From positions 1-12,379 of the forward strand of contig JABMDE010000225.1 in the NCBI GenBank assembly GCA_015904055.1: a stretch of DNA of 12,379 nt, written 5' to 3'. Source of the DNA: Nitrospira sp. GTDB lineage: Bacteria; Nitrospirota; Nitrospiria; Nitrospirales; Nitrospiraceae. The position numbers were made by a program, and so were the translations under genes. Position 1 is the stretch's first letter; the number at the start of each line of letters is the position of its first letter. The notes under the pieces were generated by a model that was not told the DNA's origin, ran no database searches, and worked only from the letters and a program-made list of their open reading frames with translations. This document shows positions 6,225-12,379 of the stretch, in pieces.

Positions 6225-7472
6225 ATGGCCTCACCACGAACGATCATCGGCATGTTGGTCGGGGGCGGACCGGCGCCCGGCATCAACAGCGTCATCAGCG
6301 CAGCCACGATCCGCGCCATTCTCGGCGGCTGCGAGGTCCTCGGCATTCTTGACGGGTTCAAATGGCTCATGGAGGGAAGCCGGGGGAATGTCCGGTCGCT
6401 TTCGACGGAGGATGTTAGCCGGCTTCACTTTTGCGGCGGGTCTTATATCGGCACGTCACGGGCCAACCCGACCAAGACGGTTGAACTTCTGGACCGCGTT
6501 CTATCTACCCTGGCACAGCTCGGGGTCACGCGCTTGATCACTATCGGCGGAGACGATACGGCCTTCTCGGCGTTCAAAGTAGAGGAGCGGTCGGCTGGCC
6601 GGATTCAGGTTGTCCATGTGCCGAAGACGATCGATAACGATCTTGATCTTCCCAACGGCATTCCGACATTCGGGTTTCAAACCGCGCGGCACGTCGGTGT
6701 CGGCATTGTGAAAAATCTGATGGTCGATGCTCAGACGACCGCTCGTTGGTATTTCGTCGTTACAATGGGGCGCAAAGCCGGCCACTTGGCGCTGGGGATC
6801 GGGAAGGCCGCCGGCGCGACGGTGACGATTATTCCGGAGGAATTCACGGAACGTCCTGTGAAACTGCGGCGTCTGGTTGATCTGTTGATCGGGGTCATCA
6901 TCAAGCAGCTCGCCAGCGGCCAAGCCGATGGGGTTGCCGTGCTGGCGGAGGGTTTGATCGAGATTGTGGATTCTCAGGACCTTCGCGGGCTGGAACAGAT
7001 CGAACGAGATGAGCATGGCCACATGCGCCTGTCGGAGGTCGATCTTGGCGATGTGCTCAGGAGGGAAGTCACGAAGGGGTTAAAGGAGTTGGGGCTTTCC
7101 GTTTCAATCGTCTCTAAAAATGTCGGCTACGAATTGCGCTGTGCGGACCCCATTCCGTACGATATCGAATACACCCGCGATCTCGGCTACTCTGCCTCCC
7201 AGTATGTACTCGATGGGGGTACGGCAGCGATGGTATCGATTCAGGACGGGCGCTTCACGCCGATTCCGTTCAAACACATGCTGGACCCGGTGACGGGGCG
7301 GGCGAAAGTCAGGATGGTGGATATCGGTTCCCAGTCCTACCAGACCGCCCGGCAATATATGATCCGGTTGACCGAGGAGGATTTCAATGATCCGGACAGA
7401 CTTGGCCGTTGCGCCGTATTGGCCGGACTTTCCCCGGCGGCATTTCGCACGCGCTTTTCCGGCATTGGCTGA
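6225..7472 (+). CDS. 6-phosphofructokinase, probably pyrophosphate-dependent
   Basis: This 415-residue cytoplasmic enzyme of the PfkA family phosphorylates fructose 6-phosphate to the 1,6-bisphosphate. The N-terminal phosphoryl-donor loop is GGGPAPG (13-19). GGDDT at 108-112 has Asp where ATP enzymes have Gly, and PKTIDND at 133-139 has Lys where E. coli PfkA has Gly. These two changes are the known marks of PPi-dependent enzymes, which are reversible and save ATP. The sugar-binding MGRKAG (181-186) and PEE (204-206) are present. At 415 residues it is longer than bacterial ATP-PFK (about 320), as expected for this clade. The ATG at 6225 has ACAGG five bases upstream. A Usp gene follows after 38 bp on the same strand, pointing to an operon. 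PPi use is inferred from the two residues. Confidence 0.93.
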   Translation: MASPRTIIGMLVGGGPAPGINSVISAATIRAILGGCEVLGILDGFKWLMEGSRGNVRSLSTEDVSRLHFCGGSYIGTSRANPTKTVELLDRVLSTLAQLGVTRLITIGGDDTAFSAFKVEERSAGRIQVVHVPKTIDNDLDLPNGIPTFGFQTARHVGVGIVKNLMVDAQTTARWYFVVTMGRKAGHLALGIGKAAGATVTIIPEEFTERPVKLRRLVDLLIGVIIKQLASGQADGVAVLAEGLIEIVDSQDLRGLEQIERDEHGHMRLSEVDLGDVLRREVTKGLKELGLSVSIVSKNVGYELRCADPIPYDIEYTRDLGYSASQYVLDGGTAAMVSIQDGRFTPIPFKHMLDPVTGRAKVRMVDIGSQSYQTARQYMIRLTEEDFNDPDRLGRCAVLAGLSPAAFRTRFSGIG

Positions 7473-7510
7473 ACCGGGGGTGGGTCAGCCGCAGGAGAAA
7501 GGATGATGGT

Positions 7511-8368
7511 ATGAAAGTTTTAGCAGTGACGGATGGGTCGAAATATGGACGGTGGGCTGTTGAATGGACGGCACAGATACCGTTGACGGTTCAGCCTGTA
7601 GTCCGGGCGCTACACGTTGTGGATGTCGCAGGCGTGCGCACGCCTTTCATGATTCAACCCATGATTGTGGGAACAAGGCGGTATCTCCAAGACGAGATCA
7701 AACGGATGGAGGCGAACGCAAAGACGGTCAAAAAGCAGACGGAAACGGTACTGAAAGAGTCGGGCTTGAACGGAACAGTGATTGTAGATCGGGGCGGGGT
7801 GGCGACGTCGATCATGAAACACGCCAAGCGGGGTGTCAACCTGTTGGCAATCGGTTCGCGAGGGTTGGACACCTTGGATCGATTCATGCTCGGCAGTGTG
7901 TCGAACTATGCGATCCATCATGCGCCCTGCTCGGTGTTGGTGGTGAAGGAGACGCCTCGGCCTGTGCGTCGGATTCTCCTGGCCATCGACGGTTCACCGG
8001 CATCGGACAAAGCGGTTCGGTTTCTGCTTCGATACATCAATCCTGCTCCCGATGGTCCCGATCGTGAGCCGGTGATGGTAACCATTGCGCATGTGATGCC
8101 TGATCTGAAGTATCCGGGACTGCGTGAAGCGGGAACCATGCTGGTGCAGCGCTATGTGGACAGAGTGGCGAAAGCGGGTTTTCAGGTGAATGAGTCCATG
8201 AGGCTGGGAAAGACAGCCGACCAGATTCTTACAGCAGCGAAACAGGAGAAGGCCGATCTGATCGTCACGGGCGCCAAAGGTTTGGGGGCAATCGGCCGGG
8301 TATTGCTTGGCAGCGTCTCGACTCGTGTCGTGCAGCATGCCGCCTGTTCCGTGCTTGTGGTTCGATGA
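7511..8368 (+). CDS. Tandem universal stress protein (two UspA domains), second copy
   Basis: This is a 285-residue cytoplasmic protein with two UspA domains (about 1-145 and 150-285). The nucleotide-binding signature is complete in both: GSRG with GS nine residues later, and GAKG with GS likewise, so ATP binding is expected in each half. Domain starts read AVTDGSKYG and AIDGSPAS. The frame is open from 7409, but the Usp fold begins at the ATG at 7511, and purine-rich sequence with AGGAG and AAAGG lies upstream, so I start there. It is 38 bp downstream of the phosphofructokinase and probably shares its transcript. It is similar in design to the Usp at 2327-3232, but the two differ clearly in sequence, so they are not a recent duplication. 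Confidence 0.93.
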   Translation: MKVLAVTDGSKYGRWAVEWTAQIPLTVQPVVRALHVVDVAGVRTPFMIQPMIVGTRRYLQDEIKRMEANAKTVKKQTETVLKESGLNGTVIVDRGGVATSIMKHAKRGVNLLAIGSRGLDTLDRFMLGSVSNYAIHHAPCSVLVVKETPRPVRRILLAIDGSPASDKAVRFLLRYINPAPDGPDREPVMVTIAHVMPDLKYPGLREAGTMLVQRYVDRVAKAGFQVNESMRLGKTADQILTAAKQEKADLIVTGAKGLGAIGRVLLGSVSTRVVQHAACSVLVVR

Positions 8369-8535
8369 TCGGACAGGGCGGGTTGCATGCGTCGAACGAT
8401 GCGGTTTCTATTGTGGGACAGTCGATAAGGGGGTTGCCGCGAGTCATGAACCGGCAGTACACAGCATGAACGGATAGATGAGGAGAAAGGATCAGCCCAG
8501 GGTGTCACCGATTGTCGGGATAGAATGTATCGGAC

Positions 8536-8565
8536 TTGACGCGTAGGATCTTTGCGCAATACACT
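8536..8565 (+). promoter_or_regulatory. Candidate sigma70-type promoter for the MarR gene
   Basis: TTGACG at 8536-8541 and TACACT at 8560-8565 are 18 bp apart. Both are close to the -35 and -10 consensus, and the pair lies 40-69 bp before the ATG at 8605. It overlaps the upstream open part of the MarR frame, which supports the later start. No obvious palindromic operator was seen over it. Confidence 0.5.
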
Positions 8566-8604
8566 ACGCTCCGCCAGACCATTCCAACAGCATATGAGGA
8601 TACC

Positions 8605-9237
8605 ATGGCTTCAGCGGTAAAGATGAAACAAGACAGTCTTCCTGATCGCTTAGTGACCGGGCTCTCGAAAATCGGCTTGGCGATGAAAAGCCGAACCTGG
8701 AGGCGGCAAGGGCAAAAGGGCGTCGGCCCATTGCAGGTGCAAGTTCTGTCGTATCTCCGGTCCTGTCCCAATCAGGCGGCGACAGTCTCGACGATTGCGC
8801 GTGAACTGACGGTCAAGCTGCCTACCGCCTCCGAGGTAATCCGGACGCTTGCGGAGAAACGTCTTGTGCGTCGGCGTCAGCAGGAGGCCGATCACCGTAT
8901 CGTCACGGTGCATCTCACGGCTCTGGGAGCGAAGGCCGGAAAGGTCTCGAGCGGATGGCCTGAGATTTTGTCTGCTGCGACAGAGCAACTGACGGTGGAA
9001 GAACAGGTCAGTCTGTTATCAGCGCTGGTGAAGCTTATTCGGGTGTTGCAGCTGAAGGGAGAGATCCCTGTCGCGCGTATGTGTGTCTCATGCCAGCATT
9101 TCAGTCCGAATGCCCATAAGAGCGGAGACAAGCGGCATCACTGTCAGTTTTTCGATGTGCCGTTTGGCGATCAGTCCCTCCTTCTCGATTGTCCGGAATA
9201 TGTTGCGACTCCCATCAGAGTGGCAAAAAAAGCCTGA
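8605..9237 (+). CDS. MarR-family winged-helix regulator with C-terminal Cys/His-rich metal-binding tail
   Basis: This 210-residue DNA-binding protein has a MarR-type winged helix at about residues 38-115. The recognition helix lies around TASEVIRTLAEKRLV and the wing around RRRQQEADHRIVTVHLT. A dimerisation helix follows (about 115-155). The last 50 residues hold C160-x2-C163, H171, H178/H179, C180 and C196, an arrangement suited to binding Zn or an Fe-S cluster. A similar tail (CxxCxxF...HHC...DCPE) occurs on some MarR proteins in other bacteria, so this is a known variant whose ligand I cannot name. The ATG at 8605 has GAGGA four bases upstream; the frame is open from 8536 but that part overlaps a likely promoter. 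It follows the Usp gene by 236 bp and may be transcribed on its own. Targets are unknown. Confidence 0.9.
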   Translation: MASAVKMKQDSLPDRLVTGLSKIGLAMKSRTWRRQGQKGVGPLQVQVLSYLRSCPNQAATVSTIARELTVKLPTASEVIRTLAEKRLVRRRQQEADHRIVTVHLTALGAKAGKVSSGWPEILSAATEQLTVEEQVSLLSALVKLIRVLQLKGEIPVARMCVSCQHFSPNAHKSGDKRHHCQFFDVPFGDQSLLLDCPEYVATPIRVAKKA

Positions 9238-9317
9238 TTCTCTCGGCGGCCTCTCCGAAGACCGTAGAAGGACAAGGGGTCGCCGTTTTTTCAGATGTTG
9301 ATGGGCTTGGGCCATCG

Positions 9318-9866
9318 CTATCTGACGGGCGTGACTACCCTGTCCGTATACAGCGGGCGGTCCGCCTCGATCCTGGAAAATACGTCATCCAAAGCCAGCT
9401 GAAGCGCCGATTCGATAGGCTCACGGTCTGACGCTGTGAGCCAGCGGGCCACTGATCCCACCGTCGTGTGTTCGACGAGATAGGTTTTGATGAGCCGGTC
9501 CCCCTCGTGTATCTCCGCCTGCATTCGGATACGGTAGTGATAGCGCCCTTGCCGATCGGTCAGCGCCAATTTCGTGGTGATGTGGAGCGTGAGGTCGGCA
9601 GGGTTGGTGAAGACCGAACCGAATGTTTCCCGCCGCCGCGCGTACCGAATAATTGCCTGACTCAGATCCTGATGCGGCCAATCCAATAAGGTAATTCCGG
9701 GTCGATGGTCTGCGCCTTCGAGCGCAAGCGGCCCGATTGTCATCTGGAGCGATCTGGGGATTGTCGTTGACGCAGGACCGGTGGGAAGCGGATTCACATG
9801 GATGTGGTGTACGCATCCGGTCAATAGGATGAGCAGGAGGACGAGGATTCCGACAGGCATAGGCAT
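9318..9866 (-). CDS. Predicted lipoprotein of unknown function
   Basis: I do not recognise the family. The 182-residue product starts with a hydrophobic signal (VGILVLLLILL) ending in a lipobox LTGC, with Cys18 as the lipidation site, so the mature protein would be anchored in the inner or outer membrane facing the periplasm. The mature part looks globular and mixed alpha/beta, with strand-rich segments such as ADLTLHITTKLALTD and YHYRIRMQAEI and a C-terminal helix. The ATG at 9866 has no clear Shine-Dalgarno; an in-frame ATG at 9860 is an alternative. The gene lies 55 bp after another lipoprotein gene on the same strand and converges on the MarR gene with an 80-bp gap. Confidence 0.8.
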   Translation of the reverse strand: MPMPVGILVLLLILLTGCVHHIHVNPLPTGPASTTIPRSLQMTIGPLALEGADHRPGITLLDWPHQDLSQAIIRYARRRETFGSVFTNPADLTLHITTKLALTDRQGRYHYRIRMQAEIHEGDRLIKTYLVEHTTVGSVARWLTASDREPIESALQLALDDVFSRIEADRPLYTDRVVTPVR

Positions 9867-9921
9867 GCTGGCGGCGTCAGGAGGTTGTCTTTGAACAGAC
9901 GGATATCATGATGATCCCAAC

Positions 9922-10407
9922 CTAAGGACTTGTCTGACTGGGGGATGGGGATACGATGGGCAAATCTTTGAGCGCTCGCGCAGCCTGTTCCCGGTATAGC
10001 TGTTCCGTCGGATTGGTATAGGTCTCAACCACTCGTTGATAGGTCGTACGGGCTTGGTCGGGTTGTTGATGGATGGCAAAGTACTGACCGAGCGAGATCC
10101 AGTTTTGCGCCGCCGTTTCCCTGGCCGTTTTCATCAGCGCGAACTCCCGTTGGGCATGCGACGTGCCCTGTAGTTGCGCGCGTTTCTTCACCGTTTCCGC
10201 CATCTCATCGGCCATGGCTTCAATCTGTTGGTTTTCATGTACGGCGGCCCCCACTCGTTTGGCTTTGAGATGGGAGTAGAACGCCTCCACATGATCTTTG
10301 ATGATGTCCGCACGATGTTGATATGTATCACGTGCGCAGCCTGAGAAGGTTAAGGCGAAGCTGATGAGCGTGTACGCTGCAAGATTGTTCAGGAGACGGG
10401 AACGCAT
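9922..10407 (-). CDS. Predicted lipoprotein with TPR-like C-terminal repeat
   Basis: This is a small (161-residue) predicted lipoprotein. A basic N-terminus (MRSRLL) and hydrophobic stretch end in FSGC, with Cys24 as the likely lipidation site. The mature part is almost all helical. A region at about 100-150 (WISLGQYFAIHQQPDQARTTYQRVVE...QAARALKDL) has the spacing of a tetratricopeptide repeat, which suggests protein-protein contacts, and a Ser/Pro tail closes it. I chose the ATG at 10407 because AGGA lies seven bases before it; an ATG at 10413 is six bases upstream and the frame is open to 10545. It probably forms a two-gene unit with the next lipoprotein gene. It diverges from the rubrerythrin gene. 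Confidence 0.78.
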   Translation of the reverse strand: MRSRLLNNLAAYTLISFALTFSGCARDTYQHRADIIKDHVEAFYSHLKAKRVGAAVHENQQIEAMADEMAETVKKRAQLQGTSHAQREFALMKTARETAAQNWISLGQYFAIHQQPDQARTTYQRVVETYTNPTEQLYREQAARALKDLPIVSPSPSQTSP

Positions 10408-10744
10408 CGTCATGTCCTTCTCGCCAAGCACGGCGCATGGGGAGCAATTGGTACCAAGTCTAACATACTTGCCCTGGGCAACGGTAACAGGGCATGGCAG
10501 GGCACTGTCCTTGAATTGCTGTTGCGTGGAGGACGATGGTGCCACAAACGGAAGTGAGAAGAACAGATGATGGTGGAAGGTCCGCTCTGGATACTATGGA
10601 TGTATTGTCGGATATGGGACAAGAAAAGCCCTTGAACCGGTTATGACGGCTGCGCTATCTTACAGCACTTTCAAACAAGCATAGGACCTTCTCATTTATT
10701 ATCAGATTGATCCTGTATCGAACATACACAACGGGGAGGACAAC
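10408..10744. other. Divergent intergenic region before the rubrerythrin locus
   Basis: This 337-bp spacer has no gene that I can support. It should hold the promoters of the lipoprotein pair (minus) and of the rubrerythrin locus (plus). Only the latter has a visible candidate, at 10632-10661. Confidence 0.6.
10632..10661 (+). promoter_or_regulatory. Candidate promoter for the rubrerythrin locus
   Basis: TTGAAC (10632-10637) and TATCTT (10656-10661) are 18 bp apart, and the ATG lies 83 bp after the -10 box. Match to consensus is moderate. Confidence 0.35.
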
Positions 10745-11153
10745 ATGAGCAAGAGTTTAAAAGGAACCAAGAGCCACGACAATCTGAAGCATGCCTTTGC
10801 CGGCGAATCGCAGGCCAACCGACGCTATCTCTACTTCGCGCGGCGCGCCGATATCGAAGGCTATCCTGATGTCGGCGGGCTGTTTCGAAACCGGCCACGC
10901 CTTCGGCCACTTGGATTTTCTGAAGGAAGTCGGTGACCCGGCGACCGGTGTTCCGATCGGCAATACCGAAACGAACCTCAAGTCTGCTATCGAGGGCGAA
11001 ACCTACGAGTATACCCAAATGTATCCGGGCATGGCGAAGACCGCCCGCGAAGAGGGGTTCGCCGAGTTGGCTGAATGGTTTGAGACGCTGGCGAAAGCCG
11101 AGCGTTCGCATGCCAATCGGTTCCAGAAGGGGCTCGACGGTCTGAAGGGTTAG
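10745..11153 (+). pseudogene. Rubrerythrin gene disrupted by a frameshifting deletion
   Basis: Rubrerythrins are non-haem di-iron proteins that reduce peroxide in anaerobes and microaerophiles. The gene starts well (GGGGAGGA four bases before the ATG at 10745) and encodes a normal N-terminus with the first ligand region AGESQANRRY. After GLFR at about 10886 the frame is lost and stops at 10936. The rest of the protein lies in the next frame from about 10887 to the TAG at 11151: [16 protein letters not shown] and KAERSHANR supply the remaining Glu/His iron ligands. Family members normally have about six residues (such as DTxEG) between LFR and ETGH. Their loss with a frame change fits a deletion of about 17 bp; the size is inferred from recalled homologues. 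There is no C-terminal rubredoxin domain, so this is the short type. As read, no complete di-iron protein can be made. Confidence 0.85.
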
Positions 11154-11176
11154 TCCGTTTCATTGATGTCGATACG

Positions 11177-11216
11177 AGGGTGGGCTGGGGTAACCTAGTC
11201 CACCCTTTTCTTTTTC
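11177..11216 (+). terminator. Rho-independent terminator after rubrerythrin
   Basis: Stem arms AGGGTGG (11177-11183) and CCACCCT (11200-11206) pair perfectly. Inner CT-GG / CC-AG pairs extend the stem, and the T-rich run TTTTCTTTTTC follows. It lies 24 bp after the rubrerythrin stop and separates that locus from the Fe-S gene. Confidence 0.85.
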
Positions 11217-11257
11217 GATCTTGTATTCAGGGGGAATCCCAAGGGACAATACGAGCT

Positions 11258-12379
11258 GTGAATGGCTTAAGTTTGCTGAACCCCATCGACGCGACACGCC
11301 TCCAGAAGGAGACGCAGCGGATTTATGAGGTGTGCGACGGCTGCCGCCGTTGTTTTAACCTCTGTCCGTCGTTCAATACGCTGCTCGACGGCATCGATTC
11401 GTACGAAGGCGACGTCGCCAAGTTGACGCAGGTCGATCACCACCGGATCGTCGATGAATGTTACTACTGCAAGCTCTGTTACAACCATTGCCCGTACACG
11501 CCCCCGCATCAGTATGCGTTGGATTTTCCGCGTCTGATGATCGCATGGAAAAAGCATCTGGCGGAGACCAGGGGCGTATCCTGGCGAGATCGATGGCTGA
11601 TCAAAACGGACATGCTCGGTACGATCGGCAGTACGTTGGCTCCTCTGATCAATTGGCTCCTCAGCGTCCGTATCGTTCGTTTGATCGGGGAGGCTATTGC
11701 AGGGGTGCACCGGGATCGTCACGTCTTGAATTTTTCATCCGAGACCTTTGCCCGTTGGTGGAGCCGGCGTGGCGGGGCGCAGGTGGCAGAGGCCGGGGCG
11801 AGAAAAGTGGCGCTGTTCGGCAGTTGCCTCGTGAACTACCAAGCGTCCGATGTGGGGAAGGCCACCGTTCAGGTACTGGAGAAGAACGGGGTCTATGTGG
11901 TCATGCCGGAACAGCGCTGTTGCGGTATGACGTCATTCGACATCGGTGATACGAAGTCGATTCAGCAGGCTGCTGCGGCGAATGTCGCATCGTTTCTCCC
12001 GTGGGTTGAGAAAGGGTATGACATTGTGGTGCCGACAGCCAGCTGCAGTCTCATGTGGAAGCGCGAATACCCGGAGGTCGTCGGCGGGGAGGCAGTCAAG
12101 AAAGCCGCCGAACGGACTTTCGATGTATGTGAGTACCTGATGAAGTTGAAGCGTGACGGCGTGCTGGCGACAGATTTTCAGAACAACCCAGGCCGCGTCG
12201 CGTATCAGATTCCTTGTCATCTCAGAGATCAAAACATCGGCTTTAAGTCCAAAGAGTTGATGGAATGTGCCGGTGCGCAAGTCGATGTGATCGAAAAATG
12301 TTCGGGGCATGACGGCGCATGGTCTGCAAAAACGGAGTTCTTCTCGCTCTCGATGAAAATCGCAGGGAAGGCCGTGCGG
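11258..12379 (+). CDS. Fe-S oxidoreductase of the GlpC/HdrD type (two 4Fe-4S motifs plus CCG domains), partial
   Basis: This protein probably passes electrons between a quinone or ferredoxin pool and a partner enzyme. The 374 visible codons run off the right edge. Two 4Fe-4S motifs of the form CxxCxxCxxxCP sit at residues 26-37 (CDGCRRCFNLCP) and 68-79 (CYYCKLCYNHCP). Then comes a first cysteine-rich CCG domain (FGSC ... QRCCGM) and a second one starting at PCHLRDQ. The second has CSGHDG in place of CCG, so one Cys of the usual cluster set is missing. The start is a GTG at 11258 with only weak purine-rich sequence upstream; it places the first cluster where homologues have it. In many bacteria a rubrerythrin, this type of Fe-S protein and a DUF3501 gene stand together, so a DUF3501 gene may follow outside the window. 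A terminator lies just upstream, so it needs its own promoter or readthrough. Confidence 0.88.
   Translation, partial: MNGLSLLNPIDATRLQKETQRIYEVCDGCRRCFNLCPSFNTLLDGIDSYEGDVAKLTQVDHHRIVDECYYCKLCYNHCPYTPPHQYALDFPRLMIAWKKHLAETRGVSWRDRWLIKTDMLGTIGSTLAPLINWLLSVRIVRLIGEAIAGVHRDRHVLNFSSETFARWWSRRGGAQVAEAGARKVALFGSCLVNYQASDVGKATVQVLEKNGVYVVMPEQRCCGMTSFDIGDTKSIQQAAAANVASFLPWVEKGYDIVVPTASCSLMWKREYPEVVGGEAVKKAAERTFDVCEYLMKLKRDGVLATDFQNNPGRVAYQIPCHLRDQNIGFKSKELMECAGAQVDVIEKCSGHDGAWSAKTEFFSLSMKIAGKAVR

Noticed and set aside
9238..9317. Bidirectional terminator in the convergent gap after the MarR gene
   Set aside because: T- and A-runs are present (near 9225 and 9290) but I could not find a stable stem next to either of them.
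10791..11153. Stand-alone 120-codon gene covering the back part of the rubrerythrin locus
   Set aside because: Its first 30 or so codons are out of frame with the rubrerythrin reading and not protein-like; it is the frameshifted remainder of the gene starting at 10745.

Overview
The window is about 58% GC by eye and reads as chromosomal DNA of a free-living Gram-negative-type bacterium. Lipoprotein signals, an exported L,D-transpeptidase, a PPi-type phosphofructokinase and tandem universal stress proteins together recall Nitrospirota (Nitrospira-like) genomes. That taxonomic call is inference from protein style only. No tRNA, rRNA, CRISPR array, transposase or phage gene was seen.

Layout. 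Positions 1-3232 (minus strand) hold a tandem universal stress protein gene followed, with overlap, by a P-type ATPase that runs off the left edge. The ATPase resembles the eukaryotic Na+/K+ and H+/K+ pumps (P2C type). A 352-bp divergent spacer (3233-3584) carries an inverted repeat and a short dispersed repeat. Positions 3585-4472 (plus) hold two CBS-pair genes; the second is cut in two by an in-frame TAG. Positions 4549-5403 (plus) encode an exported LysM/YkuD L,D-transpeptidase. It converges on a small PII/CutA-like gene (5464-5790, minus). Positions 6225-8368 (plus) hold a pyrophosphate-type phosphofructokinase and a second tandem Usp. Positions 8605-9237 (plus) encode a MarR-type regulator with a Cys/His-rich tail. 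Two small lipoprotein genes follow on the minus strand (9318-10407). Positions 10745-11153 (plus) hold a rubrerythrin gene broken by a frameshift, followed by a terminator. From 11258 to the right edge runs a GlpC/HdrD-like Fe-S oxidoreductase.

How the genes fit together. Usp proteins, CBS adenylate sensors, a cation pump, a PPi-saving glycolytic enzyme, a PII-like sensor, a cell-wall cross-linker and a rubrerythrin/Fe-S pair form a plausible module for low-energy, low-oxygen or oxidative stress. The content resembles parts of the mycobacterial DosR dormancy regulon. This grouping is an inference; I found no shared operator that proves co-regulation. Two genes of the set (second CBS protein, rubrerythrin) carry disabling lesions, so part of the module may be decaying, unless the lesions are assembly errors or are bypassed.
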